A stretch of 51,656 nt of DNA from an uncultured Dechloromonas sp. (GCF_945957265.1 NZ_CAMFKO010000030.1:1-51656), one strand, 5' to 3'; numbered from the stretch's first letter, positions 1 to 8,156 are shown. Notes: a model not told the origin generated them from the sequence alone. Translations and numbers: made by a program.

Positions 1-723
1 ATTTACTTGAGTGCCGCCAGCCGTGTTCACGGGGCGGTATTTCAGCAGCCTGTTAAAGGCTTCAGAGCGTGCTTCTCGTTCTTCTAACGCGCACATGCCG
101 ATGGACTCCTTTTCTACAGCGTCGTATCGCTTCACATACTTCCAGTAGTTGCGACAGAAGGAGAGGATGCGGCGGATTGATGCGTCCCCTTTGCCATTCT
201 CTTGTAGCTTATCAATCCAGCGTCTTGCTGAGGCCTTATGAATTGACTGGAGGGTGGAAAACTCGCCTATCAGAAGACCGACATCTTTAACCATCTGGTC
301 CTTGGTCTTAGCAACCAGCTTGATCTGGTCCTTCCAACTTTCAAAGTATTGATTGCTAGGCGTAGATATACCTGCTGCTAGGTCACGAAATTCCTGCGCA
401 GCTTCATAGCCCTTGGCCTCTGCTATTGCTTCTACCTTGTCCCCCAGGACCTGTTCCCAGGTATCCAGCGTGTCCTCATCAGGGGCCTGCCTAAGGGCCT
501 GTTTCCAGCGCAAAGCCTCGTTTGCTACTGCATTGGTAGAGCCTCTGGCTTGCTTTATCTGGGCCTTCCAGTGGGCCACAATGGGGGCAGCTAGGTGGAT
601 GGCTTCCCGCCTGTTAGCTGTCCCAAGAGACTGCTTGAAGCGAGTCTTGCCAAGGGACTCCCGAACGTCTTTGGGGACAAGCAAAGAGGCATGCCAGATG
701 CGACCAATAAGCTCTATATTCAT
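1..723 (-). CDS. Site-specific tyrosine recombinase (phage/island integrase), N-terminal part, cut by the window edge
   Basis: An open frame runs leftward from an ATG at 723-721 to the edge with no stop, giving 241 residues. The start (IGRIWHASLLVPKDVRESLG, then a KQSLGT..REA segment) matches the arm-binding N-terminus of many proteobacterial integrases, where a short strand pair is followed by VPKDVR..LG and a K.SLGT..R.EA helix. The helical segment at residues 125-205 (QIKLVAKTKD ... ASARRWIDKL ... FCRNYWKYVK) fits the SAM-like core-binding domain. The catalytic domain (R-H-R-Y) lies outside the window, so activity cannot be judged. Base composition is clearly more AT-rich than the following chromosome, as expected for acquired DNA. 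An in-frame stop upstream of 723 fixes the start, though no good ribosome site is visible. It probably belongs to the element whose end is marked by the tRNA-Ser remnant at 850-865. Confidence 0.8.
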   Translation of the reverse strand, partial: MNIELIGRIWHASLLVPKDVRESLGKTRFKQSLGTANRREAIHLAAPIVAHWKAQIKQARGSTNAVANEALRWKQALRQAPDEDTLDTWEQVLGDKVEAIAEAKGYEAAQEFRDLAAGISTPSNQYFESWKDQIKLVAKTKDQMVKDVGLLIGEFSTLQSIHKASARRWIDKLQENGKGDASIRRILSFCRNYWKYVKRYDAVEKESIGMCALEEREARSEAFNRLLKYRPVNTAGGTQVN

Positions 724-734
724 GGTGGAAAATC

Positions 735-746
735 GCGGGTTCGAAT
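735..746 (+). other. tRNA T-arm-like fragment, possible attachment core
   Basis: GCGGGTTCGAAT is exactly the 5' T-stem plus T-loop expected for the tRNA whose 3' end is at 850-865 (stem GCGGG pairs with CCCGC). It lies just upstream of the integrase start. It may be a recombination core or a decayed copy; 12 bases is short and could be chance. Confidence 0.35.
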
Positions 747-749
747 ACT

Positions 750-785
750 ATTAACCCATAGATTAACCCAATAATTAACCCAACT
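750..785. repeat. Three perfectly phased 12-bp direct repeats, candidate integrase or excisionase arm sites
   Basis: ATTAACCCA occurs at 750-758, 762-770 and 774-782, a strict 12-bp period, with only the last three bases of each unit varying. Phased short repeats between the int start and the attachment end are typical of arm-type binding sites of tyrosine recombinases or of excisionase/regulator sites. The repeats also lie where the int promoter should be, so they could serve in autoregulation. Confidence 0.55.
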
Positions 786-849
786 ACAATGCCTTGTAAG
801 TGCCGTGTTTCAATGATTTCAGTGGCTTATGCTGCATTTGGCGGAATGT

Positions 850-865
850 CCCGCCCTCTCCGCCA
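850..865 (+). tRNA. 3' remnant of a tRNA-Ser-like gene (probable attachment site)
   Basis: CCCGCCCTCTCCGCCA reads as a T-stem 3' strand (CCCGC), a 7-nt acceptor 3' strand (CCTCTCC), discriminator G and encoded CCA, the usual end of bacterial tRNA-Ser. It is followed after 10 nt by an A/T-flanked terminator, as after a real tRNA gene. No D-arm, anticodon arm or variable arm is found upstream, so the gene is incomplete here. The simplest reading is the chromosomal end of an element that inserted into tRNA-Ser, with the rebuilt gene at the other end, outside the window. Confidence 0.5.
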
Positions 866-874
866 GGATTCACT

Positions 875-902
875 AAAAAAGCGCCCTCCGGGGCGCTTTT
901 TT
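875..902. terminator. Bidirectional intrinsic terminator
   Basis: Stem GCGCCC/GGGCGC with loop TCCG (881-896) is flanked by six A on the left and six T on the right. It probably ended the original tRNA-Ser transcript. Confidence 0.85.
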
Positions 903-941
903 GTTGCTGTCGTTCCTGAAAATACCTTGTCAGGGAGCCCC

Positions 942-1105
942 ATGAGAAGCATGGCCTTGATGGCGCTATTGGCCATGGCGGGATGTTCGCTTCTCCAGCC
1001 CGCCTGGCATTGGTCGAGGTCGATGGCACGGCGACCTATGCCAGCGTGCGTCGCGTCCATGGGTGCATGGAACGCCGTGGCTGGCGCAAGGTCCAAAATG
1101 AGTGA
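942..1105 (+). pseudogene. Possible frameshifted small lipoprotein gene
   Basis: From ATG 942 the frame reads a lipoprotein-like leader (MRSMALMALLAMAGCSLL, lipobox AMAGC), then turns into unlikely Trp/Met/Arg-rich sequence. A different frame from about 1004 reads a protein-like tail (LALVEVDGTATYASVRRV, then CMERRGWRKVQNE) ending at TGA 1103-1105. Joined, they would give a short lipoprotein of about 54 residues with a CM..RGWR ending seen in small outer-membrane lipoproteins. A one- or two-base indel near 990-1003 is the simplest explanation, but a sequencing error or chance is possible. The stretch from 724 to 1225 otherwise holds only the attachment features and a terminator; I see no other gene in it. 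Confidence 0.35.
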
Positions 1106-1225
1106 CGAAAAGGGCAAACGAGGTGCTATCTCGGACGACGGATCGTGCCCGTATGCGTGGATGCCGCTTGCGTTTGTCATGTCGAGGCGCTAAGGTCGCG
1201 TTGTGTCATGACGCATGGGTTTTTT

Positions 1226-1459
1226 ATGAATAAGGATCGTAGAGTACGCGTTGATCGCCGGTTGAGGGACGTTGGCCCTCCCGGCGGGTGTTGCGAGCGG
1301 CGTCGGCGTGCCGAGCGGCGTCTTGCATATGTCGAGGATGCGGCGCTTTCCGAGGATGAGTTTGCGAGTTATTTCGGCTCGCTTGCCCGGGATGGCAGCC
1401 AATCGAGTCAATTTGACGAAGCGTCCGAGGTTTTGGCCAGGGCGCGCGACCGCTATTGA
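1226..1459 (+). CDS. Small Arg-rich conserved-type hypothetical protein
   Basis: 77 residues from ATG 1226. The first half is very basic (VRVDRRLRDVGPP, then CERRRRAERRL) and the second half acidic (VEDAALSEDEFASYFGSL). This charge pattern, with repeated D/E-RR-L units, resembles small uncharacterised proteins found next to housekeeping genes in beta- and gammaproteobacteria; I cannot give it a function. No signal peptide or membrane segment is present. An earlier in-frame ATG at 1208 is possible. The next gene starts 18 bases after the stop, so the two probably form one transcript ending at the terminator near 1745. Confidence 0.6.
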   Translation: MNKDRRVRVDRRLRDVGPPGGCCERRRRAERRLAYVEDAALSEDEFASYFGSLARDGSQSSQFDEASEVLARARDRY

Positions 1460-1477
1460 CGGATGTTGGGGTGAGCG

Positions 1478-1681
1478 ATGACCGATAGCCAGATTCGGGA
1501 GTTCATCAGGTCGGGATGGCCGTTTTTTGGTGTGACGTCGAAGGGCGATGTCATGGCCCGGTATGTTGTCTACGGTCCGGTGTTCCGGTGGCAGCGCAAT
1601 CAGATGGTCCCCATGCCCTTGCAGGCGGGCGATTTGCTGTGGTGGCTGCAGGCGTCGGACGAAGATGACGACGAGGGTTAG
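1478..1681 (+). CDS. Hypothetical protein, 67 residues
   Basis: The start ATG 1478 follows a GGGGTGAG ribosome site. The product (MTDSQIREFIRSGWPFFGV at the start, DDDEG at the end) has one aromatic and glycine-rich central stretch and an acidic tail, no signal peptide and no known motif. It lies 18 bp after the preceding small gene, which suggests co-transcription. Function unknown; the good ribosome site and protein-like composition support a real gene. Confidence 0.6.
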   Translation: MTDSQIREFIRSGWPFFGVTSKGDVMARYVVYGPVFRWQRNQMVPMPLQAGDLLWWLQASDEDDDEG

Positions 1682-1728
1682 TCGTTGCGCCGGCCCTGGC
1701 TAGGGATGGTGTGTTTGCTGGAGCCAAC

Positions 1729-1756
1729 AAAAAAGCGCCTGTAGGCGCTTTTTTGT
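1729..1756. terminator. Bidirectional intrinsic terminator between convergent genes
   Basis: A stem AAGCGCCT/AGGCGCTT with a 2-base loop is bordered by A and T runs. It serves the small plus-strand genes and suhB, which converge here. Confidence 0.85.
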
Positions 1757-1773
1757 TTTGCCGGGCGCTGTGT

Positions 1774-2577
1774 TCAGCCGCGAACCGTGTCGGGCAGGTG
1801 CCCGTCGATCAGCTTCAGCAAGGGAGCGAATACCTTGGGGGTGCCGGCGATCAGGTTGCCGGTTTCCAGGTAGTTGGCATCGCCACGCAGGTCGCTGACC
1901 AGGCCGCCGGCTTCCGAGATGAGCAGGGCGCCTGCCGCCATGTCCCACGGGGAGAGGCCGAATTCCCAGAAGCCGTCGTAACGGCCGCAGGCGACATAGG
2001 CGAGGTCGAGCGAGGCGGCGCCGGGGCGGCGCTGGCCGGCCGTCTTTTCGGCCAGTTCCTTGAAGATGGCCAGGTAGAGGTCGATCTTGTCGAACATGCG
2101 ATAGGGGAAGCCGGTGCCGAGCAGTGCTTCGCCGAGGCGGGTGCGACGGGAGACGCGGATGCGCCGTTCGTTGAGGAATGCGCCGGCGCCCTTGCTGGCG
2201 GTAAACAGTTCGTTGCGATTCGGGTCGAAAACGACGGCTTGCTCGACGATGCCGGATTTGGCGAGGGCGATGGAGACGGCATACTGCGGCATGCCGTGGA
2301 TGAAGTTGGTCGTCCCGTCGAGCGGGTCGATGATCCATTGGTACTCGGAGTCCTGGCCCGCGGAGATGCCGGACTCCTCTGCTAGAATGCCGTACCCCGG
2401 GTATGCCTCCTGCAGTGTTTCGATGATGGCCTTCTCGGCGGCTTTGTCGACTTCGGTGACGAAGTCGTTGGGCTGCTTCGAGGCGACCTTGAGCAGGTCG
2501 ATGTCGTTCGACGCACGATTGATGATCTGGCCGGCGCGGCGCGCCGCCTTGATAGCGATATTCAGGGCTGGATGCAT
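1774..2577 (-). CDS. suhB: Inositol-1-monophosphatase family protein SuhB
   Basis: 267 residues, the usual length for SuhB. The metal- and phosphate-binding motifs are all visible: EE at residues 67-68 (GILAEESG), DPLDGTTNF at 84-92 and [17 protein letters not shown] near the C-terminus. The enzyme hydrolyses inositol monophosphate with Mg2+. In Enterobacteria SuhB also joins the rRNA transcription antitermination complex, and whether that holds here is unknown. It is divergent from trmJ with about 65 bp between the starts, an arrangement common in betaproteobacteria. Cytoplasmic. Confidence 0.93.
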   Translation of the reverse strand: MHPALNIAIKAARRAGQIINRASNDIDLLKVASKQPNDFVTEVDKAAEKAIIETLQEAYPGYGILAEESGISAGQDSEYQWIIDPLDGTTNFIHGMPQYAVSIALAKSGIVEQAVVFDPNRNELFTASKGAGAFLNERRIRVSRRTRLGEALLGTGFPYRMFDKIDLYLAIFKELAEKTAGQRRPGAASLDLAYVACGRYDGFWEFGLSPWDMAAGALLISEAGGLVSDLRGDANYLETGNLIAGTPKVFAPLLKLIDGHLPDTVRG

Positions 2578-2642
2578 GGGCTTAAAGAGCTAACGGGCAG
2601 CCAAGGCCACCCGATATATTTTGAAAGTACGAATTTTACACC

Positions 2643-3401
2643 ATGAACCCGGAAGTCCTGCTTTCCCGCATCAGAGTCGTGCTTTGTCGTCCCAGCCATC
2701 CCGGAAACATCGGTGCTGCCGCGCGGGCGATGAAGACCATGGGGCTGTCGCGTCTTTACCTGGTCGAGCCGAAGCAGTTTCCCGACCCCGAGGCGGATAC
2801 GCGGGCGACCGGCGCCGTGGATGTGCTGGCCAATGCCAGGGTGGTTGGTAGTCTTGGCGAGGCGCTGGCCGGGGCGTCGTTTGCTGTCGCGCTCTCGGCA
2901 CGCCAACGCGATATCGGACCGGTGCTCGGTGCTCCTCGCGAGACGGTGGCGCGCCTGATGGCCGAGGCCGCAGAGGGTGAAGTGGCCTTGGTGTTCGGTA
3001 ACGAAACGGTCGGTTTGAGCAACGAGGAAATCCTGCATTGCCAGGCGGCGGTGACAATACCGACCAATCCGGATTTCAGTTCGCTGAACCTGGGTTCGGC
3101 GGTGCAGGTACTGTGCTACGAGTGCCGCATGACGGCCTTTGCCGGCCAGCCTCCGGCGGCGCAGGTGGCCACGCCGTTTGCCTCTCCTGCTGCAACGAAC
3201 GACGAGGTGGAGGGCTTGTATGCCCATCTTGAGCACGTCATGACCGAGACCGGCTTCTTCAATCCAGAACAACCGGGGCGGCTTCTACCCAAATTGCGTC
3301 GCTTGTTCGGCCGGGTTCGGCTGGAGCGGGACGAAATCAACATCCTGCGCGGCATCCTGGCGTCGACCCAGGTCAGGACCGGCCACGGGCGGAAGGGCTG
3401 A
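2643..3401 (+). CDS. trmJ: tRNA (cytidine/uridine-32-2'-O-)-methyltransferase TrmJ
   Basis: 252 residues. The three SPOUT/SpoU motifs are present in order: NIGAAARAMKTMGL (motif 1, about residues 21-34), LVFGNETVGLSNEE (motif 2, about 118-131) and IPTNPDFSSLNLGSAVQV (motif 3, about 138-155), which form the trefoil knot that binds S-adenosylmethionine. The C-terminal extension (LEHVMTETGFF ... RLFGR) is characteristic of TrmJ rather than TrmH or TrmL. It methylates the 2'-OH of position 32 in several tRNAs. The start ATG is the only good one; the neighbour suhB is divergent. Confidence 0.93.
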   Translation: MNPEVLLSRIRVVLCRPSHPGNIGAAARAMKTMGLSRLYLVEPKQFPDPEADTRATGAVDVLANARVVGSLGEALAGASFAVALSARQRDIGPVLGAPRETVARLMAEAAEGEVALVFGNETVGLSNEEILHCQAAVTIPTNPDFSSLNLGSAVQVLCYECRMTAFAGQPPAAQVATPFASPAATNDEVEGLYAHLEHVMTETGFFNPEQPGRLLPKLRRLFGRVRLERDEINILRGILASTQVRTGHGRKG

Positions 3402-3407
3402 ACCCGC

Positions 3408-4286
3408 TTACTTGAGGTTGCCGCGCAACTCGGCGGTCAGGGCATCGATGGCCGGTCTGAGGTGGCCGTACTGTTGTTCGAGCTGGGCGATGGCGTCGGT
3501 CATCCCGGGTTGGTCCTGCATCACCCATTCGATATGGCCGCCGCTCAGCATGTTGGCGACGTAGATGATGTCCGAAAGGCTGCGGATGGTCGATGGCTGG
3601 CCGCGCAGGTGGTCGTGGTCTATCGTCGCCTCGACGATCTCTTCCGGCAGGCCCAGCGCGTTGAGCAGCGAAACGCCGATGCTTTCGTGCCATTGCACGA
3701 TCAGATACCGGATCGTGTCGGGGCGGTGGCGCAGTTCCTCGTACTGGGATGCGCGATACAGCATGTAGAACGCGCCCAGGTCGTGGATCAGCCCGGCCAG
3801 CATGGCTTCGTCCTTGTTGATCCGGCTGCTCTCCCCGGCCAGCACATGGGCGGCGGCGGAGGTCTGTATCGAATGCTCCCACAGCGCATGGGTGGTGTCG
3901 GCGAACTCGGCCATGCCCTTGGCACGCATCAGCTGGGTCATGACGATGGCGAGTGCCGCCGTATGGACGACGCTCAGGCCGAGGCGGACGATGGCCGACT
4001 TGAGATCGACGATATCCTTGCCTTCGGGGTTGTAGGCGACCGAATTGGCGAGGTGGAGCAGCTTGGCTGAAATCAGCGGTTCGGCCGAGACGGCGTGCGC
4101 GATGTTGGCGATGCTCTGGTTGGGGTCGTTCAAGACCTTGCGCAGGCGCAGGACGGCGTCGAAATAGGTCGGGAATACGACCTCGCCGGAAAATTCCCTG
4201 GCGATATCCTCCAGCATCTGGAAGCGCTGGGCCTTGAGTTCGTTTCCGGTCTTGTCCGGGTCGATGGAGGCGACTGAGGTGCTCAT
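3408..4286 (-). CDS. HDOD domain signalling protein
   Basis: 292 residues from ATG 4286; a TTG six codons upstream is possible but would overlap the terminator stem. The HDOD core covers about residues 30-230: VFPTYFDAVLRLRKVL, then LISAKLLHLANSVAYN, an IVRLGL..V segment and a degenerate HD-type phosphohydrolase region (AGLIHDLGAFYML, then WHESIGVSLLNALGLPEEI). HDOD proteins act as regulatory adaptors in c-di-GMP, stress and motility pathways, and most lack enzymatic activity. No output or receiver domain is attached. It is convergent with trmJ (6 bp between stops). The target is unknown. Confidence 0.85.
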   Translation of the reverse strand: MSTSVASIDPDKTGNELKAQRFQMLEDIAREFSGEVVFPTYFDAVLRLRKVLNDPNQSIANIAHAVSAEPLISAKLLHLANSVAYNPEGKDIVDLKSAIVRLGLSVVHTAALAIVMTQLMRAKGMAEFADTTHALWEHSIQTSAAAHVLAGESSRINKDEAMLAGLIHDLGAFYMLYRASQYEELRHRPDTIRYLIVQWHESIGVSLLNALGLPEEIVEATIDHDHLRGQPSTIRSLSDIIYVANMLSGGHIEWVMQDQPGMTDAIAQLEQQYGHLRPAIDALTAELRGNLK

Positions 4287-4304
4287 GACATTATTATCAA
4301 GCAA

Positions 4305-4327
4305 AACCCCGCCGGGTGGGCGGGGTT
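4305..4327 (-). terminator. Intrinsic terminator after the siderophore receptor
   Basis: A perfect 9-bp stem AACCCCGCC/GGCGGGGTT around a 5-base loop is followed on the minus strand by TTTTGC. It lies between the receptor stop and the HDOD start. A second small hairpin (CCGCTTC/GAAGCGG) is at 4350-4367. Confidence 0.75.
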
Positions 4328-4400
4328 CCGTGTTTTCCCCAGGGGGGAAACCGCTTCGAATGAAGCGGCTGTCGAGCGCAGACCTTGAAATGACGGCGGT

Positions 4401-6536
4401 TTAGAAACTGGTGTTCAAGGTCAGGCGAACGGTGCGCGGGGCGCCCGGGGAGATGTTGTTGTCGCCGTCGGCGGTGGGGTAGTAGTTCTTGTCGAACAGG
4501 TTCTCCACGTTGAGCGCGAGGCGGCTCTTCAGTTCCTTGATGGTGTAGTACAGCGCGCCATCGAAGCGGGTGAAGCCGGGCAGCTTGACGCTGTTGCTGA
4601 TCGACGCGTACGACGACGACTGGTGGATGACGCCCAGGCCGGCACCCCACTGTTCGCTCAGATTGACGCGGTTCCACAGCGAGAACATGTTCTCGGGGAC
4701 GAGGCCGATCTTGCGGCCGACGGGAATGGCGGCGGCGCTGGCGTCGGTGCCGGTGCTCAGTGCCTTGCTGACGCGGGCGTTGAGGTTGGCGTAACCGGCA
4801 TAAACCTGCCAGTTTCGGGTCACCTCGCCCTGCACGCCGACTTCGACGCCGGTCGTCCGCTGCTGGCCGGTCTTCACGAAGAGGCCGCTGCCGGACGGGT
4901 CTTTGGACCGGACGTCATCCTTGTCGAGCTGGAAGGCGGCCAGCGACATCGACAGCCTCGGCAGCAGGTCCCAGCGGGCGCCGAGTTCGTAATTGGTCGA
5001 TTTTTCCGGAGCCAGGTCGGCGGTCGAGGTGGCGAGGCCCAACTGTTCGCCGGACGGGAGGAAGGCGTAGCTGTAGCTGGCGTAGTAGGTCGACCCGGCG
5101 GTCGGGCTCCAGATCAGGCCGAGGCGGGGGCTGAACTGCTTGTCGGTGCGTTGCAGGTCGGTCTGGGTCGTGGTGGTGCGACGGTCGTCGAAGCCCACCT
5201 TGAAGTAGTCGTAGCGCAGGCCGGCGAGCACCTTCCAGTTGGCGGAGAGGCTGACCTGGTCCTGAACGTAGAGTGCCGCGGTATCCGAGCTGACGTAGTT
5301 GTTGGCATCGGTGGTGCGGAAATCGAAGCGGGTGGCCGTTGCGGTCGGGTTGGCCGCGGAGATGCTGCCGATGGTGCTTGCCGTGGCACCGAAGTAGCCG
5401 GTCTTGCGCTGGTTCCAGCTATCCTGGTGGCCAACCTCCAGGCCGGTGAGCAGGGTGTGCTGCAGGCCGCCGGTGGTGAAGCTGGTCGTCAGGTCGGTCT
5501 GGTTGAAGATGTTGGTCCGGTCGTTCGCATTGTTGTAGGCCGAAATCGACATCGTGTTGCTGCCGCTGACGGCGCTGCCCGGATAGATGTTCTGGTAGAA
5601 CTTGTCGTAATGGGTGACGCGGAAGCTGTTCCTGAGCTGGGCGCCGTTGCCCAGGTTGTGTTCCAGCGTGGCGGCGAAACTGTCTACCGTTGCGCGTGCA
5701 TTGCTCTGGTCGGCGTTGCCGAAGAAGCGGGCGTTATCGGTCTGGTAGGGCCGGCCGAACTGGGAGGGCAGGCCGCGATCGGCCGTGCGATCGTCCTTCA
5801 CGTGTTCGTAGGAGAGGGTCAGCGACGTGGCTGGCCCGAGGAGCAGGGTGACCGTGGGGTTGATCGCGTAGCGGCGCAGCTCGACGTCGCGGCGGAAGCT
5901 GTCGGCCTCTTCGAACATCGCGTTCATGCGGACGGCAACGCCGTCGGCCACTTTCTCGCCGACATCCAGGGCGGTGCGGCGCTGGTTGTAGCTGCCCAGC
6001 GTCAGGGCGAACTCGCCGATGTGGCCGAATACCGGTTTCTTGGTGACGCGGTTGACGACGCCACCGGCGCCGCCGCGGCCGAAGGTCATGCCGCCCGGCC
6101 CCTTGAGGATTTCGACGCGCTCGAGGTTGTAGAGGTCGCGGAAGATCTGGGCATCGTCGCGGATGCCGTCGATGAAGAAATCGGCGGTCGTGCTGTTGCC
6201 GCGCAGCACGACCTGGTCGCGGTTGCCTTCGCCCTGATGGGCGCTGGCGCCGGGAACGTAGCGCAGCACGTCGGCCATGCTCTGCATCGCCTGGTCCTTG
6301 ATCAGGTCGGCGGGAACGACGGTGACGGACGCGGGGACGTCCTTGAGCGGGGTGTCGGTCTTGGTGAAGGTGGCGGAGCGGGTGGCGCGGTAACCCTGTA
6401 CCGGCCCGTCCGCCCGCTCGGCCCGTTCCTGGACCGTGATCGGCTTCAGGAGCGCGTCGTCGGCCTGGACGTGGGGGATGCCTGCGGCCGTCAGCACGGC
6501 CAGTGCGGATAGTTTGAGTTTGAAATGGCAAGCCAT
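4401..6536 (-). CDS. TonB-dependent siderophore receptor
   Basis: 711 residues from ATG 6536, chosen because it begins a clean signal peptide (MACHFKLKLSALAVLTAAGI, ending near HVQA). A TonB box-like DALLKPITVQ follows. The plug domain (about residues 50-170) shows DTPLKDVPASVTVVPADLI, MADVLRYVPG, RGNSTTADFFIDGIRDD and LKGPGGMTFGRGGAGGVVN. The rest is a 22-strand-type barrel ending in LNTSF, with the terminal Phe needed for BAM insertion. This is the siderophore branch (FhuE/FecA/Fiu-like) of the TonB family; the ligand is probably a ferric catecholate or hydroxamate but cannot be told from sequence alone. The gene stands alone, with a Fur-type palindrome upstream, so iron repression is expected. 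Confidence 0.9.
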   Translation of the reverse strand: MACHFKLKLSALAVLTAAGIPHVQADDALLKPITVQERAERADGPVQGYRATRSATFTKTDTPLKDVPASVTVVPADLIKDQAMQSMADVLRYVPGASAHQGEGNRDQVVLRGNSTTADFFIDGIRDDAQIFRDLYNLERVEILKGPGGMTFGRGGAGGVVNRVTKKPVFGHIGEFALTLGSYNQRRTALDVGEKVADGVAVRMNAMFEEADSFRRDVELRRYAINPTVTLLLGPATSLTLSYEHVKDDRTADRGLPSQFGRPYQTDNARFFGNADQSNARATVDSFAATLEHNLGNGAQLRNSFRVTHYDKFYQNIYPGSAVSGSNTMSISAYNNANDRTNIFNQTDLTTSFTTGGLQHTLLTGLEVGHQDSWNQRKTGYFGATASTIGSISAANPTATATRFDFRTTDANNYVSSDTAALYVQDQVSLSANWKVLAGLRYDYFKVGFDDRRTTTTQTDLQRTDKQFSPRLGLIWSPTAGSTYYASYSYAFLPSGEQLGLATSTADLAPEKSTNYELGARWDLLPRLSMSLAAFQLDKDDVRSKDPSGSGLFVKTGQQRTTGVEVGVQGEVTRNWQVYAGYANLNARVSKALSTGTDASAAAIPVGRKIGLVPENMFSLWNRVNLSEQWGAGLGVIHQSSSYASISNSVKLPGFTRFDGALYYTIKELKSRLALNVENLFDKNYYPTADGDNNISPGAPRTVRLTLNTSF

Positions 6537-6632
6537 CGTGTAATTTCTCCCTGTGTGTGGCTGGCTGGGAAAATCACCTGGCTTGCCGAATGAAAAAATT
6601 GCTCCCGAGCTGGGATCGGGTGCCAATCTACA

Positions 6633-6647
6633 TGAGAATGGTTCTCA
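6633..6647 (-). promoter_or_regulatory. Fur-box-like palindrome upstream of the siderophore receptor
   Basis: TGAGAATGGTTCTCA is a perfect 6-3-6 inverted repeat about 95 bp before the receptor ATG. It resembles half-sites of the Fur consensus (GATAATGATAATCATTATC), in the right place for an iron-repressed gene. Confidence 0.65.
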
Positions 6648-6701
6648 AGTGTAAGAATCTGTAAGGATTTGCAACTAAATGTGAGCGATGCGGGGCCCGA
6701 C

Positions 6702-7676
6702 CTAGTTCGCGATCACCCCGAGCCGCGCAAAGAGGGCGTCGTCGCAAGCCGGGGCGCTGTTTTCCGTGGTCAGCAGTTCGCTGCCGTAGAAAACGGAATT
6801 GGCGCCGGCGAGGAAGCACAGGGCCTGCTGCTCGTCGCTCATTTCCTGGCGGCCGGCCGAGAGGCGGACGAAGGATTGGGGCATCAGGATGCGCGCGACG
6901 GCGACGGTCCGGATGAATTCGAAATTGTCGAGCCTGGGCAAGTCGGCGAAAGGGCTGCCCGGAATGGCGACCAGATGGTTGATCGGGACGGAGGCCGGCG
7001 GCGTGGCCATGTTGGCGAATTGCACCAGCAGGCCGGCGCGATGGCGTCGCGTTTCCCCCATGCCGACGATGCCGCCCGAGCAGATCCTGATGCCGGCTTC
7101 TCTGACCTGATCGAGCGTATCCAGGCGGTCCTGATAACCGTGGGTGGAGACGATTTCCGCGTAGTACTCGGGGGCGGTGTCCAGGTTGTGGTTGTAGAAA
7201 TCCAGGCCGGCTTCCTTGAGGCGCTCGGCCTGGCCGGGCTTGAGCATGCCGAGGGTGAGGCAGGTTTCCAGCCCCAGCGCCTTGACCGCGGACACCATGT
7301 CGATCACGGCATCGAGATCCTTGTCCTTCGGGTTGCGCCAGGCGGCACCCATGCAGAAGCGCGATGCGCCTTTTTCCCTGGCTTCGCGCGCAGCGGCGAG
7401 CACGACGGCGAGCGGCTTGAGCGGTTCGCGTTCGACGGCGGTGTCGTGTCGCGCCGACTGCGAGCAGTATTTGCAGTCTTCGGAGCAGCCGCCGGTCTTG
7501 ATTGAGAAGAGCGCGGAGCGCTGCACGCGGTTGGCGTCGAAGTGCTCGCGATGCACCTGCTGGGCATGCCAGAGCAGATCCATGAAGGGTTTTTCGAACA
7601 GTTCCAGCGTTTCCTCGACGGACCATAGTTTGCGGGCATAGAGGGAGACGGCGCTGGCGGTGGCGTGAGTGTGCAT
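6702..7676 (-). CDS. bioB: Biotin synthase BioB
   Basis: 324 residues from ATG 7676 ([20 protein letters not shown]); an upstream extension to 7718 exists but looks unlike BioB. The radical-SAM cluster motif C-x3-C-x2-C is CSEDCKYC at residues 64-71 in the typical [20 protein letters not shown] context. Other BioB signatures are LTLGML (about 150), [15 protein letters not shown] and [12 protein letters not shown]. It inserts sulfur into dethiobiotin, using a [4Fe-4S] SAM cluster and a sacrificial [2Fe-2S] cluster. No other bio genes are adjacent, so it is a detached member of the pathway. It sits between the siderophore receptor and an ArsR-type regulator. Confidence 0.96.
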   Translation of the reverse strand: MHTHATASAVSLYARKLWSVEETLELFEKPFMDLLWHAQQVHREHFDANRVQRSALFSIKTGGCSEDCKYCSQSARHDTAVEREPLKPLAVVLAAAREAREKGASRFCMGAAWRNPKDKDLDAVIDMVSAVKALGLETCLTLGMLKPGQAERLKEAGLDFYNHNLDTAPEYYAEIVSTHGYQDRLDTLDQVREAGIRICSGGIVGMGETRRHRAGLLVQFANMATPPASVPINHLVAIPGSPFADLPRLDNFEFIRTVAVARILMPQSFVRLSAGRQEMSDEQQALCFLAGANSVFYGSELLTTENSAPACDDALFARLGVIAN

Positions 7677-7790
7677 GGTGGCGAAACGGGAGAAGGTTGG
7701 GTGGCGGGGAGGCGGCAACTGGCGACGACGGGCAGGCCTTGGGCTGCCGGCTCAAGGCCGGGGCAAGCCTTGGCTGCGCGGCGGCGGGAG

Positions 7791-8156
7791 TCAGCTGCCC
7801 GGCGTCGGAATCATGGTGGCCAGGGCGCCCAGGCGTCGGTCGGTCAGGGCGTAGAACATGCGGCTGGCGTCCTTGCGGGCGGAGATCAGGTTGCGGCTGT
7901 GCAGGATCCACAGATGGTGCGAAATATTGGGCTGGGAGCTCCAGAGCTGCTCGCAGAGTTCGCTGACCGAGCGTTCGCCTTGCGCGAGCAGGGAAACGAT
8001 CGACAGCCTGAGCGGATGGGCCAGCGCCGAGATGGCATGGGCGGTGTGCTCCAGGTCGGCATTGGTCCAGGCGCCCGAAGCGTCGGCCGGCGCGCGCTCC
8101 CAGGCGCCGAGGGCGGCCTTGATCCGGGTTTTGGGAGGGGATCGGCGGCGCATCAT
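7791..8156 (-). CDS. ArsR-family winged-helix transcriptional regulator
   Basis: 121 residues. The winged helix-turn-helix runs from about residue 38 to 112: ISALAHPLRLSIVSLLAQGE, VSELCEQLWSSQPNISHHLW (recognition helix) and RNLISARKDASRMFYAL (wing). One cysteine lies in the recognition region (ELCEQL), but the ELCVCDL metal motif of ArsR/SmtB sensors is absent, so the signal may not be arsenite or metal. It overlaps the EF-hand gene by 4 bp (ATGA), so it is the last gene of the hemerythrin operon. It may control that operon or bioB downstream. Confidence 0.8.
   Translation of the reverse strand: MMRRRSPPKTRIKAALGAWERAPADASGAWTNADLEHTAHAISALAHPLRLSIVSLLAQGERSVSELCEQLWSSQPNISHHLWILHSRNLISARKDASRMFYALTDRRLGALATMIPTPGS

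Noticed and set aside
784..866. Complete tRNA-Ser gene
   Set aside because: Only the last 16 bases are recognisable; no acceptor 5' strand, D-arm or anticodon arm can be folded.
1105..1170. GGGCAAAC followed by a short stem and GGACG, resembling the start of a GEMM c-di-GMP riboswitch
   Set aside because: The conserved GCAAAGCC and GGTAGC...GGGTTACC parts are missing and no suitable gene follows directly.
789..1193. 134-codon plus-strand reading frame
   Set aside because: It runs through the tRNA remnant and terminator, and most of its product is of unlikely composition; only the lipobox leader part was kept as a possible frameshifted gene.
1098..1233. Short frames from ATG 1098 and GTG 1102
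   Set aside because: Too short, basic and without a ribosome site or recognisable motif.
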